A stretch of 64,000 nt of DNA from contig NW_004454197.1 in NCBI RefSeq assembly GCF_000283155.1, positions 19,187,559-19,251,558 on the forward strand, given 5' to 3'. This DNA comes from Ceratotherium simum simum (lineage: Eukaryota; Chordata; Mammalia; Perissodactyla; Rhinocerotidae). A program made the translations under genes and the position numbers. Numbering within the stretch: position 1 is the first letter of the stretch; every line of letters begins with the position of its first letter. Of the stretch, positions 33,561 through 44,989 are shown in pieces. The notes below the pieces were generated by a model, which ran no database searches, was not told the DNA's origin, and saw only the letters and a program-made list of their open reading frames with translations.

Positions 33561-34659
33561 TAATTTTAAAAGACTATAAATGTTCTGGATTAGACATGCA
33601 TGTATTATGAGGGGAAAAAAGTGTGAAAACTAAAAGTTCACAACCAATTACTGTCATAAAATATTTGTTTTTAAAAAATGGATTACAATGTTTATGACAG
33701 CTGGGTGCCCCTGTGATCAATGGTTGGAGGAATAGCACCGGAAGGAGGCACACTGGGACGGTGGGGGGGAGGTGAGAGGAGGGGTGGCAGGCAGCAACGC
33801 TTCAGGAATGAACACCAGGGGTGCTTCAGAAATTAAATCAACTGGAGTGGGTCTCTCTCCCATTTTTTTTGGCTGCAGGATGCCGGGGTTGAGGAGAGGT
33901 GACTTTCAGATTTCTAGTCTGGCCAAGCAGGTGGCAGGTGATGCAGGTGATAAGTAAGATCCCATCTCTCTTACAACTCTCCTTTTCCCCAAGATACTTT
34001 GCACAATTCTTCAGAAGACAAGCCAAAGCTTCCTTCTCATAGTGGCGTCCTTTACACCTCGGGCCATAAGATATCTGTGTCCTCTGAACTCCAGCATGAT
34101 TAATCCCACCATCATCTGGTGCTTGATAGTCCTTCTGCCTTGAGGCATGTCTTATGACGTCACTTTTATTGTTATCTGATTTTTCACACATTGGAGTCTT
34201 TGTCCGGTGTGGCCAGCAGCAGTGGTCAGCAGCAGTGGTCGAGGAGAAGCACATCAAGAAGGAAACCCTCACAGAAGGCCCCGTGAGAAGAGAACCAGAG
34301 CTCCCTGCACGCTGCCCTGGCTGCTACGTCCACCCTGCTTGCTGCTGTCTGCTCTAACCTCTGCTCCTCACACCAAAGTCTGTGGTGGCACCTCTGGTTA
34401 TTCGTGTGAGTCACAATTTTGCCTAGCTCCTACGTCTTTTAATTGCCTTGGTTCTGGGGTCCTAAATTCTTCCCTTAATTTCGGGAGGGTGTTGGTCATT
34501 TGCCAAATCCATGTTGGCAAAGAAATTGATGCTTCACAAGAATTCCACCCCGTCTTTAATACACACACACGCTCACACACCATCTTATTTTCCCCAACTA
34601 CACTACAAGTTATTTGAAGTAATAGGTCATATTTGATGATGATGCTAACGAAAAGAACA
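33561..34659. other. Unassigned DNA with one 144-codon reverse frame
   Basis: No repeat recognised. A 144-codon ATG frame runs on the reverse strand at 34272-33838. Its product is Lys/Cys-rich with no domain I recognise, and forward frames of similar length (34207-34617) overlap it, so coding is unlikely. A perfect cAMP-response-element palindrome TGACGTCA is at 34156-34163. An imperfect AC run is at 34559-34581. Confidence 0.3.
34156..34163. promoter_or_regulatory. Perfect CRE palindrome
   Basis: TGACGTCA, the full-length binding site of CREB/ATF factors, is rare in mammalian DNA because its CpG decays. Seen here in a repeat-free, CG-containing stretch. Function is inferred only from the motif. 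Confidence 0.35.
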
Positions 34660-34794
34660 CTTCAGTCAATGTTATTTATGAATTTCTAATATGTACTATG
34701 CAGTTTACATGTTACTGCCAATCCTGATGCATCGTCAAATTAAGTATTACCATACTGCCTTCAGAGATTAGGTAGTAGAAGCTCAAAGTGGTTT
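34660..34794 (-). mobile_element. MIR SINE fragment, decayed
   Basis: Inverted MIR-like order: AATATGTACTATGCAGT, then CCAATCCTGATG and GTAGAAGCTCAAAGTGG, cut by the ERE target site. Confidence 0.5.
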
Positions 34795-34809
34795 AAAAGA
34801 GAGATCCAG

Positions 34810-35057
34810 GGGGCCGGCCCCGTGGCTTAGCGGTTAAGTGCGCGCGCTCCGCTACTGGCCGCCTGGGTTCGGATCCTGGGCGCGCACCAACACACAGCTT
34901 GTCCGGCCATGCTGAGTCCACGTCCCACACACAGCAACTAGAAGGATGTGCAACTATGACATACACCTATCTACTGGGTCTTTGGGGAGAAAAGGAGGAG
35001 GACTGGTAATAGATGTTAGCTCAGGGCCGGTCTTCCACACACACAAACACAAAAAAG
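34810..35057 (+). mobile_element. ERE SINE
   Basis: Forward ERE opening GGGGCCGGCCCCGTGGCTTA, with B box GGTTCGGATCC at 34866-34876 and the ATGTTAGCTCAGGGCC block before a CA/A-rich tail. A perfect 12-bp TSD AGAGAGATCCAG lies at 34798-34809 and 35058-35069. Confidence 0.96.
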
Positions 35058-35069
35058 AGAGAGATCCAG

Positions 35070-36784
35070 CGTCAATACCTCATTTTGAGGAAAACGTCCA
35101 TCTGACTTTCAAAGCTCCCACATGTTCTCAGAAACTCTGCTGACTCAACACTTTTTTCAGCCCTGTGACCCACTCCATAGCTTAGGAAGTGCCACAATCC
35201 CTTACAAATGAAGTTCTACGCCAAGCCCTTTCCATACACTCTCAGCTGACCCCAGCAGGGATTCAACAGACAGCTGTTGGATGAAGAACAAATTCTTACA
35301 TTTACTGCCCCAGGCAACAGGAGGCATATGGAGTATAATTGAACCATAGTAGCATTTTTTTTCAAGTTATGATGTAATAATAGTTAATGGAGTGAAATAA
35401 ATAAAAAAGCAATGGCTTGTTAAGTACCAGATGCATTCCAAAACCTGCTTGACAGGAAAATGCAATGATTCCATTCACTGCTCCTGGTCAGTTAGATGCT
35501 CGTGTGAGAAATATGGAGGCAGCAACAAAGTCAAGGAAACCATTTGCAGCCGGTAAAATACAAGGAAAAATGAATGGTACTTCATTAGTAAAATAAAAGA
35601 ATACAACTCGCTGTTAGCAAGTCCTTGTTTACCTTAAGCACCTTCCTTTGACTGAACTTGAAATAATTTTCCAACATCAACAAAAAGAGATACATGCCAC
35701 AGGTGCAAGTAATACATTCATTAACATGGTTTATCTTTATGCTTCATTACTAACTGCTAAAACAGAGCATATGAAATATCATTTACAAACAGAAAAATCC
35801 AGAAAACAGGGTAAAGGAAAAAAAAAGATCTTGCATTTCATTTGTACGTAACCAAAAGCAGATGATTATGTGACTTATCTGAGAAGCCCAAAATGCTGTC
35901 AGGAATTGATATTTGTGTTTTATTCTGTCCATATACTAGAGAAAAAACTCGACAGAGCAACATCGTAACTGAACGCATGTCTGAGTCAGAGGACTGCCAA
36001 TCTTTAAATCAACTCACTGGGAAACTCTAGCCTTTGACCTATAAAGAAACTCTCCAAATGCAACAAATCTATGGGCCAGCTTAAATCCCTTCTGGAATAA
36101 GATGGGAGAGTATATACATAGATAAATAGCATATGAATAAATCCACTTTCAAGAGTGGGGGAATGACACTTTTACACACTGACATTTGGTACACATTCCA
36201 AATGGTGTCCAAAGTACATCTGACTATGACAGAACTACTTCTTTTCCACTCAGTCCACAGCTCCATTCTGTTTCTTGAGTATGGTATATGCATTTGGATG
36301 ACAAAGACGATGGACATTCCAGTAACTGTTCTCATTCAAGATCAACCCAATGTCTTCCATTGGGCTCAGGTTCATCACTGCACAACTTACTCTAAAACAT
36401 CTGACAAGGGTAAAGAGGGCCCATGTCCCCTAAAAACTACCAGTTATGGAAACAGATTTTCCTGCTGAAAGCTCACAATGATTTCTGCTCTCAGTCTTCT
36501 CCCTGCCAAGGTACGGTTTGGAGTAGGGTCAGGCGACAAGATGTTTTCTGAAATGTGTGAAGCCATGACATCAAAGACAAACTGGCTGCATGTGGTAGCT
36601 AATGAACCAGTGCATGCACGTTTAATATTTCAAGTACAGGACTATTTGAGTTTAAAAAACAGCCCTCCCCTTATAATACTCATGTTGCATATTATCTTCA
36701 TAATCAAAGGGTTTTACCCAAAATCTACTCTGAGGGTAATTTATATAAAACAGTTCTCTTATTTTGAAGAGGGGAAGAATGTTT
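35070..36784. other. Unassigned non-coding DNA
   Basis: 1.7 kb with no gene or confident repeat. Frames of 84 and 111 codons overlap on opposite strands at 36081-36468, without a recognisable domain. Confidence 0.5.
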
Positions 36785-37065
36785 ACATTCATTCATTCAT
36801 CTAGCTGTCCATCTAGCCATTTATCTCATCCATTTGACACATTTTGAGCAGCCACTTTGTACAAGGCACATGTAGCGGCTAGAGAGGAAAGGCAGATAAA
36901 ACACGCTCATCTACAACTACAATCAAAGGAGAAGGTTATTATTCGCCATGAGATGTGTAAATTGCTTGGGGAGATCAGAGGAAGGAGAGATGAATTCCAA
37001 ATGAGGGACTTGAAGTAGGGCTCTTTATAGAAAGTGGCATCTGAATTGGTTCTTGAATAAGTTAA
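36785..37065 (-). mobile_element. L2 LINE fragment, antisense
   Basis: Opens with ATTCATTCATTCATCTAGC, followed by CACTTTGTACAAGGCACATG and GATCAGAGGAAGGAGAGA, consistent with inverted L2 3' sequence. Confidence 0.7.
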
Positions 37066-37199
37066 ATGATTTAAGTGCACTTAATAATTTAATTTCAATC
37101 TAACCTGGCTCAAATCAGACAACAGGTAATCAAGCTTCTCCATTAATCCAGATATGTGTTTATAATCTGTGACTAATTACGTTCTGAGCCATGGTATTG

Positions 37200-37455
37200 T
37201 CTAATTTGGTCAACAGTGTAGACTAGAAGTATACGTTTTAGGGTTGGACAGAACTGGGCGAAAGTCTTGGTTCCTCCACTTAATATCCATGTGGTCCTTG
37301 GCCCATTTCCTAACATCACTGTACTGCAATTTTCTCATCTATTAAATGGAGATAATAATAGTGCCTCCTTGGTGACATTTTTTGTGAAAGTTAAGTTTTA
37401 AAAAGTATATAAAACCCTTAGAATGCTGATTAACATAAGCAAGCACTTGGTAGAA
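37200..37455 (+). mobile_element. MIR SINE, nearly full length
   Basis: Sense MIR: TTCCTCCACTTAATATCCA, TTTTCTCATCTATTAAATGG, AGATAATAATAGTGCCTCC and CCTTAGAATGCTGATTAAC in consensus order. Confidence 0.85.
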
Positions 37456-38035
37456 AGGCAGTACTATTATTGTGCGTTGCTAGCCAGCCTTCCTCACATA
37501 ACTCAGGAGATGCCCAAAAAAGGTGCACCTCATATACAAACTGATGTCTATAACTGGCAACACCTGCTCTTCTACAGTGTGCGCTCACAGTCGTCCTCAT
37601 TATTCTTTTCTCTGTGTCTGGCATCTAAACAGTATACTACGTCTCTTCAATGGCAGTCCCGCAGCTTCACCACTCTAGCCTGATTTCACCTGCTTTTGGA
37701 AAATGACTAATGTTTTGTGATGCTACCCAGAGCCCCCCAAAGCTGGCGTCTCACATGACACATAGCCTAAATTTTAACTCGATGATCCTAAGCTACCCTC
37801 GAAATTCGTGAACACTCATATCCAGCTGATTCTGTATGATGCAATAAACAAACAGATATTCAGAATCTCCATTTATACTACTTAGTATTATTTTTTAGAA
37901 TTTGATTTATTGATTGAAATTCTAGTTATATCGACAGTAACCAGTGCAACTATTAGAGGCTCAATCATTATTTATTGAGGGTGAAAAGCTGTTACATGGA
38001 AACGGCATTTTCTACTATGGGCCAGATAAGGAATA
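37456..38035. other. Unassigned non-coding DNA
   Basis: No gene or repeat recognised. Confidence 0.5.
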
Positions 38036-38043
38036 AACTAGAC

Positions 38044-38365
38044 CTGCACTGTCCAATATGGTAGCCGCTAGCCACATGTGGCCAGTGAGCACTTGAAATG
38101 TGGCTAATCTGAATTGAGATGTGCTGTAAGTGTAAATTACACACCAGTTTTGAATACCTAGTATACAAAAAAGAATGTAAAATACTCCATTTATAATTTT
38201 GGTATGGATTACATGTTGAAATGATAATATTTTAGATATATTGAGTTAAACTGGATATGTTATTAAAATTAATTTCACCTGATTCTTTTTACTTTTCTAA
38301 TATCGGTATTAGAACATTCTAAATCACATATATGGCTCACATTTTATTTCTATTGGGCAGCACTG
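38044..38365. mobile_element. Non-autonomous hAT transposon
   Basis: About 322 bp with terminal inverted repeats (GCACTGTCCAATA at the left, TATTGGGCAGCAC at the right) and the internal phrase GCTAGCCACATGTGGCCAGTG. Flanked by 8-bp duplications AACTAGAC (38036-38043) and AACTAGAG (38366-38373), one mismatch, the TSD length of hAT elements. It encodes nothing. Belongs to the Charlie-type MER families; exact family not named. Confidence 0.85.
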
Positions 38366-38373
38366 AACTAGAG

Positions 38374-38722
38374 TGAGACTCTCATCTTGATGCAGAGACA
38401 AGGGCTATCCTGAGAGCAGAGGAGTAACCATTTCCTGAAATCTCAAAGCTCCTCTGAGGTCCCAGATGTCCAGAGGACAGAGCATACTTCCTTCCAGTCT
38501 CCTCAACAGGTAGAACAAGTAAACGTGCTCTCATCTGGGCAGTTCTCAGGACTCTGAGGTGCTAGATAAATCCTAGGTACCATTAGTGCCAGAGGTGTCC
38601 CAGCAGGTAGCTAACTCAGTAGTCTCTCCTGCTTCATTCACTGGTGTGACAACACTCCATTCTTAATAGTGTCAAGTAGCTCCTTATTACTCACGGATTC
38701 AAAACAGTTTCACAGCTGAGCA
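38374..38722. other. Unassigned non-coding DNA
   Basis: No gene or repeat recognised. Confidence 0.5.
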
Positions 38723-38730
38723 CCAAAGAT

Positions 38731-38932
38731 TTTTTCTTTCTTTTTTTCTTGCTAAGGAAGATTGGCCCTGAGCTAAAATCTGTGCCTATCTTCCTCTATT
38801 TTGTATATGGGAAGCCACTACAGCATGGCTTCATGAGTGGTGCCTAGGTGCATGCCCGGGATCTGAACCTGCAAACACCGGGCTGCCGGAGCAGAGCACA
38901 CAAACTTAACCACTACGCCACCGGGCTGGCTC
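38731..38932 (-). mobile_element. ERE SINE
   Basis: Reverse ERE with T-rich tail on the left, GAGCTAAAATCTGTGCC block, inverted B box GGATCTGAACC at 38859-38869 and head near 38932. TSD CCAAAGAT at 38723-38730 and 38933-38940. More diverged than other copies. Confidence 0.95.
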
Positions 38933-38940
38933 CCAAAGAT

Positions 38941-39539
38941 ATTTTTAAACATTATTTGACGTTGTGTGTTTTCAGGAAATATGAAATTTGAAAGTATCTA
39001 GAGGTTGCTTGGACTATCGACTTCAAGAAAACATACAGAAATAAATTCCTAACTGCTCAAAACCCACCTCATTTCCTTTTTGGTTGCCCAAAAAGAACCT
39101 ATTCTTTTCTACAATTTTTCTATAACTTTGTCATGGTAAAGAATCCAGCCTCTCCAAGCTAGATGAGCAGCCACAAGCAGAGAAAATGCTTCTCTATCCA
39201 GCACTGAGCATTAGGCACAGTCTAACCTAAAACAGGCACCTGCTGGTCTGAGGATGGAAAAGCAAAGATCTCCAGGTCTGATTAATGCTTAAAATATGAA
39301 AAAGATTTTATGGAGCAGTGCAGTTCACATCCCAGTGTTGCCACAAAAATCGTAAATTTTTATATCTAACTTTCAAAGAGAATATAGTCCAGTAATGAAG
39401 AGGAAACTGTTTTAATAAATTATAAACCATTCCAGTGTAAAATATTTGCCCAAGTGATCTTAGATAAAAATAAAGCCCCGGGCCTTCACAGAATACCACA
39501 GTAATGGATCATAACAAGAAACAGCAGCTGATGTTTGTG
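38941..39539. other. Unassigned non-coding DNA
   Basis: No gene or repeat recognised. Confidence 0.5.
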
Positions 39540-39720
39540 TTGATGGCTTAAAAGTACTTTCACATATAATTTGAATCATCAGATAACCTATAAATTTCAT
39601 AAGGGAGGCACTGTTTTCCCAATTTTACAAATGACAAAACCCAAGAGTTTATACCTAGTAAATGCCCAAAGCAAGAATCAAAATTCAAGTCTCTTGAGAG
39701 CAAATTTTGAAATGATCCCA
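39540..39720 (-). mobile_element. MIR SINE fragment
   Basis: Inverted MIR: TTTTCCCAATTTTACAAATG, AACCCAAGAGTTTATACC, AATGCCCAAAGCA in expected order. Confidence 0.65.
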
Positions 39721-39899
39721 TCAGGTACCCTACTGAAACCTACATCAGTATGAAGATCTCGGTATCTGGAAGACCCGGTAAATTTTACTTTAAAAGTTCT
39801 AAAAGGACATGGGGACATGGTCCTTGGAGTTGGAAATGCTGGATATGAATGTGAAGTTGCATTAAGAGTTGTGTGAAAAAAGTTGAAGGATATTATTTC

Positions 39900-40330
39900 T
39901 TGAGTGCTTTATTTTGTTTTTCTCATCACAAAAGTAATACATGTTCATTATAGAAATAGAACAAGCACATTTACCTATTATTTCACAAAACAAAAAATCA
40001 TCATTAATATGTCAATAACTGTTGATGTGCATGCAGAGGTGATCTTTGATATATTTAGTAGCCAATGTGGCAGCCCAGAAGAAGGGGGACAGTCATTGTG
40101 GATGCCACCTTAGACAGTCTGCACAGCTGTACCAGTTAGAACATGTGACACGGCTGCTCTGGATGTATGTCATGTTTTTCATGGAATCACATAACCTTAC
40201 AGATTTTCAACCTCCTTTTTAAAAGTCACCATATATTTTAAACATGGTATAAAGCTTGTTTCATGTTTTCTATATACATAGACTCTTCCTTGGAGTAAAA
40301 CTGTGGGCTCCTTTCTGGAAAAGAAAAGAC
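39900..40330 (-). mobile_element. Old L1 3' end fragment
   Basis: Inverted L1 3' UTR of an old family: AAAAGTAATACATGTTCATT, TTATAGAAATAGAACAAG, and later CATGGTATAAAGCTTGTTTC. Decayed. Confidence 0.55.
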
Positions 40331-40679
40331 TGAGGTTCACAGTGGCCCTGACTGCTTATCACACATTCCATACGGTTTCACTGACCATCTTCCACTTCAA
40401 AAGTGCTGAGTAAGGTGCTAGGCAGGACACAGCAGGAAACACCACAGTTCTGCCCTTAATACTATAACAGCCAGTGATAGCATTTGGCTTTGCATGAGGA
40501 CACCAGCCCGTGGAACGCCTTGGCTCATTATTCCAAAGGTGGTGAGGAAGACAACTGGAGGTTTCACTGCTTGTCATCTGATGCTCCATTATAGCTTCTG
40601 CTAACTAACCTTTCTTGAGCAAGCCCTTGGCTACTCTGTCAACGTACCCTGAATACATTCAACCATGAAACTGATTCAA
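40331..40679. other. Unassigned non-coding DNA
   Basis: No gene or repeat recognised. Confidence 0.5.
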
Positions 40680-40885
40680 GGCTGTGCCAGGCTCTTCACT
40701 GCTTTATATATATTATCTGACTTTTCCTCCCAATGACCCCTTCAGGTAGTGTCTACAAGCACCTCCATTTTAAACATTTGGAAATTAAGACTGGGAGACA
40801 TTAACTAGCTTGACTAAGTTTATACAACAGATTTATCTGACTCCAATGGCCAGGCTCTTAACACCACATTCTACTGCCTTTACAA
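40680..40885 (-). mobile_element. MIR SINE fragment
   Basis: Inverted MIR: GCCAGGCTCTTCACTGC, TTGGAAATTAAGACTGGGA, CCAATGGCCAGGCTCTTAA and CACATTCTACTGCCT. Confidence 0.75.
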
Positions 40886-40919
40886 TATTGCTCACAGAGA
40901 GATGGTCACAATATATCAA

Positions 40920-41240
40920 GTTAAACAAACCTGGCCTGGAAAGCGCCCAGATGATCTGATCCGTGCGAAACCTGCATCTTGTCATCCTGTCCCCTGTGTG
41001 CCTCAGCCCCACGGTTCTCTCAGGTATAAGAGTAAGCTGAGCTCTCCCCACAGGAAGACATCCTCACCTGTTATTATCTCTACCTACAACATTCTTTTCC
41101 CCATTCTTAGCATGACTACAGATCTCAACCTTAATATTTCACCATAAACGTCACTGATCGAAAAGGATTTCCCTGGTCATCCACTCTAGCCTATTCTCTC
41201 TGATAGCACTCAGCTTCCCCTGTCCCTTCAAAACATGAAT
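40920..41240 (+). mobile_element. L2 LINE fragment, decayed
   Basis: Sense L2-like order: CAGATGATCTGATCC, CATCTTGTCATCCTG, TACAACATTCTTTTCCCC. Low identity. Confidence 0.45.
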
Positions 41241-41817
41241 GAAGTAGGTTTTAGAGCAGTCAGTACAAAATAATATTCTACATGTAAAAATACACTGGTA
41301 TGTTAGTATGCACCCAAATACCTCACATATACATACACCCCATCCAAAGCCTGGAATAAAATACAAACAGCAAAAGAAAAAATAAGAAAAGTAAAAGAAA
41401 AAAAAAGAGCACCTAGAAAGCATTATCATGAGATTTTAACCATTCTTTTTTTTCTGGTGAAGAAGACTGGAGATCTTATTCCTGCCCTTTCTAATCTTTA
41501 GTAATTAACATGTCTTACTCTCACAGTACATTTCAAAAGCATAAGGGCAACTCTAAAGTAAGCAATAACAATCCTTTTTTTTTTTTTTTTTTGCAAGAAA
41601 ACGTTTTTACCTGAGCTGACGCCATTCTTGCTTAGGTTCTCTCTGTATTAGGTATCCAGAGTCACTGAAAGTAACTCAGGGATTAACTGTGCTGCCTTTC
41701 TCCTTTATAGAGTCTTTTTGGGGAGCCAGGGGAGGGTTGGAAGGGGAAGGAATGGTTTTAACAATAACAGCAGCAACAATTAGCAGTTGAGGAAGAGAAG
41801 TCCCACCAGCTAGTCCC
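41241..41817. other. Unassigned DNA with T run
   Basis: No gene recognised. T18 at 41575-41592; no SINE body attached. Confidence 0.5.
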
Positions 41818-42065
41818 ATGAAGAAACAATTAAGTCTGTGCGAGGGCGCGGAGATACTGCAAACCAGCACCCCTATCAGAGCAGCAAATGAGACTCTGCC
41901 CTGGCCCCGACCTCCCCCAGCCCCCGACCCACAGAACGGCGACTCTGCTGAGTGGCCTTTCCACTGCAGTTGTAAAAATCTCTCAGGCAATAGCCGAGGA
42001 AAGATGAAGGCGTCCTGGGAGACTGTGATCCATGAGGAATGGCGGGAGGGGCCGGAGAGCGACTG
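41818..42065 (+). other. CpG-rich patch, possible exon or promoter
   Basis: This is the most CpG-dense non-SINE segment of the window, with 12 CpG dinucleotides between about 41840 and 42065. An 83-codon forward frame starts at 41818 and runs to 42069. Just before its stop is ACTGGTGAGC, where G-GTGAG at 42065-42070 fits a 5' splice-site consensus. Two reverse frames of 133 and 87 codons overlap it, so the frame itself is weak evidence. It could be a first exon of a non-coding or unannotated transcript, a small promoter, or only GC-rich sequence. The product has no domain I recognise. Confidence 0.2.
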
Positions 42066-43267
42066 GTGAGCTCCCATGCTTTACACGGCAGCTGGCTTTT
42101 CATCTGTCTTAGTGCTTTACCTGAAAATCCCATTTTCAAATTCCGCTACTAGCTCAAAAATAAATGAATTCTCCAGTTGGATAATTGGGACAATTTGCAA
42201 TTATTTGGTCAAATGCCAAAATACCTCTGGGGGCTTTACTGATACAGACATGGCAGTGAGGCTCACAAATGATGCATTTGGCATGAATCAAATTGATGGA
42301 AAAGACCTGGCTATCATAACATTGGCAACTGAATAAAAAGGATTTTTTTTTTTAATCTGCTGGCACAAATTTTCATTTATTCTAAGGATAAATTCCACTG
42401 AGTAACTTGGCTTTACTTGAAGAAGTATTAGGGAAAAAATGTAACTCTTCTTAAGAACGAGTTTATCAAAATCATTGTGCTCCCCAGCTTTCACTTCCCA
42501 GAGAACTGAGCATATGCAGCATTCACGCCAACACAGTGGTGTGGCTCAGTGTCACCCAGGGCAGGATGAGGAACGCTCCTCAGTTAAACAGGAAACACTG
42601 GAGGTTTGAATTTTGGTCTAAGAATTTTTATCACTAAGTAAAAAATACGCAAAGTAGAATATTTCATGGTTTTCTATAGATTACATTTAATATATGTTGC
42701 TTAATCTAGGTTATAAATCAGTGTTGACCCAATTTTCTAAAGTGATTTGACTAAGCGTGATGGAGTGCTCAGGCCTCCAGCCTTCAAAGCTCAGCTCGTG
42801 TCACCACTGCTGAAGGGATTCGGAGCTTTGCATCCTTTTCTAAACACCTTCCCGCCTTGGGTGGTTTTTTCACTGCCCTTCACTGCAAGCTAGAACTGTG
42901 GAACAGAAAAAGGGTCTCTCACTTGGTTTCTGGGTGGTGAACAGTAAGAGAAGCTGACTCTGGAGTGGGAAAGAGTGAGTGACTCATAGGTCAGCACCAG
43001 CCACAACCATCAAACGTTCTCCTGCAGGATTCTAGAGTGAGTTTCAACACTAAAAATGCTAATTGAGAAAACCAGGCAAAAAAATTATTCATTTATTCAA
43101 CTGAAAAGCAGTTAAGGTAATTTGTAAAATTCAAGAAAAGGGGCTTCTTAGTGTGCAACATTGCAAAGATCACTCCTAAAACATAAATTTTTGAGCAAGG
43201 GGAAGAACAGATACAATTTTAGGGCCACTGAACAGTGCGAAAACAGAACATATAAAGTTTCTTATAA
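42066..43267. other. Unassigned DNA, possible conserved element
   Basis: No gene or repeat recognised. 42070-42335 is repeat-free, complex AT-rich sequence (GCAATTATTTGG, AATGATGCATTTGGC words) and may be conserved regulatory DNA. Confidence 0.35.
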
Positions 43268-43282
43268 GAACTAAGAGAAAGA

Positions 43283-43934
43283 CATGAAAACACTAACTCA
43301 AAAAGATATTTGCACTCCCATGTTCACTGCAGCATTATTTACAATAGCCAAGACATGGAAGCAACCTAAGTGTCCATCAATGGATGCATGGATAAAGAGA
43401 ATGTGATACATATGTATAATAGAATATTATTCAGCTATAAAAGGGAAGAAACTTCTGCTATTTGCTACAACATGGATGGTCCTTGAGGGCATTATGCTAA
43501 GTGAAATAGGTCAGACATAGAAAGACAAATACTATATAATCTCACTTATATGTGGAATCTTAAAAAAAAAAAAAAAAAAAAACTGAACTCATAGATACAG
43601 ACATCAGATTGGTGGTTGCCAGAGGTGGGAGGCTGGGGGTGGGTGAAATGGGTGAAGGTGATCAAAAGGTACAAACATCCAGCCATAAAATAAATAAATC
43701 CTGGGGATGTAATGTACAGCATGATAACTACAGTTAATAATACTGTATGGTATATTTGAAAGTTGCTAAGAAAGTACATTAAAAGTGCTCATCGCAAGAA
43801 AAAAAACATGTGTAACTGTGCAGTGACAGATGTTAAACAGACTTATTATGGCAATCATTTTGCAATATATACAAATATTGAATCATTATGTTGTATACCT
43901 GAAACAAATATGTCAATTATATCTCAATAAGAAG
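43283..43934 (+). mobile_element. 5'-truncated L1 with perfect TSD
   Basis: A 652-bp L1 3' end in sense orientation: CACTGCAGCATTATTTACAA, AAGTGTCCATCAATGGATG, GGCATTATGCTAAGTG, and the 3' end TTGTATACCTGAAACAAATA. Flanked by a perfect 15-bp duplication GAACTAAGAGAAAGA at 43268-43282 and 43935-43949. An A21 run at 43562-43582 is internal to the element, not its tail. No intact frame. Confidence 0.95.
43562..43582. repeat. Poly(A) run inside L1
   Basis: A21 after TGGAATCTTA in the L1 3' UTR, a known A-rich point in these L1 families that expands by slippage. Confidence 0.95.
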
Positions 43935-43949
43935 GAACTAAGAGAAAGA

Positions 43950-44880
43950 TGATCCCAAATATGGAATACAAAAGCATCATGTATATTTTCTTTAAAGGAT
44001 TTATTACCTCTTTGCTATTTCAGTTAGAAGTTTTGTGCCTTATATTTAAACATTATTGCTCTCTAAGAAACTGAAATTGCTTTGAAGACATAAACCTTGC
44101 CTTTACTCCTAGAGAGAGAAGCACCTGCGTTGGCGTCATGTGGATACAACTAACTTCTCCTCCCCCTCACTCCTCCAAGAGGCTTTAGGGCATTGCCAAT
44201 AGGCCATTCTTCATTCTCCTGTAGTAATTCGTGTGCCAAGAACTGTTCAAAGGTCTGCAGGTAAATTTGGATCAATGTGCAATAAGCATTTTTGCTACAT
44301 CTGAGTGCATGTCCTGTAAATGGAAGCCCAGGCTGAACAGCTCAAATGGAGCAGGTAAAACACCCTCCAGTCTCTGGGTATGGTGGAGGGTTCTCCAGGG
44401 TTCTCTGGATGCAGGAGAACTCTGCTTTGTGAGGCTGTGTGGGAGGAAGCTCAAGCATCCCAAGATGCAATCAAGTGAATGGTGATGCTCAGTGGAGACG
44501 TGTGGATCGCAGGAGACATTCCTGTAGGGCGTGGTCACTAATGCCTGTAATTCTCTCTTCCTTACTTTGTGTTAAGTTTATTAATCTTTTTAAATTCCCC
44601 CTCTCCCAAAATTTCTAGTATTGGGAAACATTCTTTAAGCACTCATACTCGAAAACAACTGTGCTCATCACACTTAAGTGGCCACAGCATCCCTTTTCTA
44701 TGCCAATGTTCTGTAAAATGCCTCATCTCAAGGCAGAGGGAAGGCTGAAGAGTCTGTAAGGAACCAGACCCTCTTCAGTTCACCCCAGTCATGGGAATGT
44801 CTAGGGGATGCTTGTTCAGAGTGAAGCAAGCCAAAAAGCTCGTGTGCCTGACTTTCAGTGGTCATCTTGCCTTAGCACTA
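43950..44880. other. Unassigned non-coding DNA
   Basis: No repeat recognised. Overlapping 84- and 88-codon frames on opposite strands at 44231-44538 lack recognisable domains. Confidence 0.5.
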
Positions 44881-44985
44881 CCCCCACATCATCACCACCA
44901 CCACAACCTCACCACATCACCACCATGATCATCATCACCGTCATCCCATTCCCAGTACCACCACCATTACCACCAGCCACATACC
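44881..44985. repeat. CCA/ATC trinucleotide array, left part
   Basis: Irregular CAC, ATC and CCA triplets, about 100 bp. The same type of array resumes after the MLT1 LTR. Confidence 0.88.
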
Positions 44986-44989
44986 AGGT

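Noticed and set aside
34207..34617. 136-codon forward frame
   Set aside because: No domain, overlaps a frame on the opposite strand and ends after an AC microsatellite.
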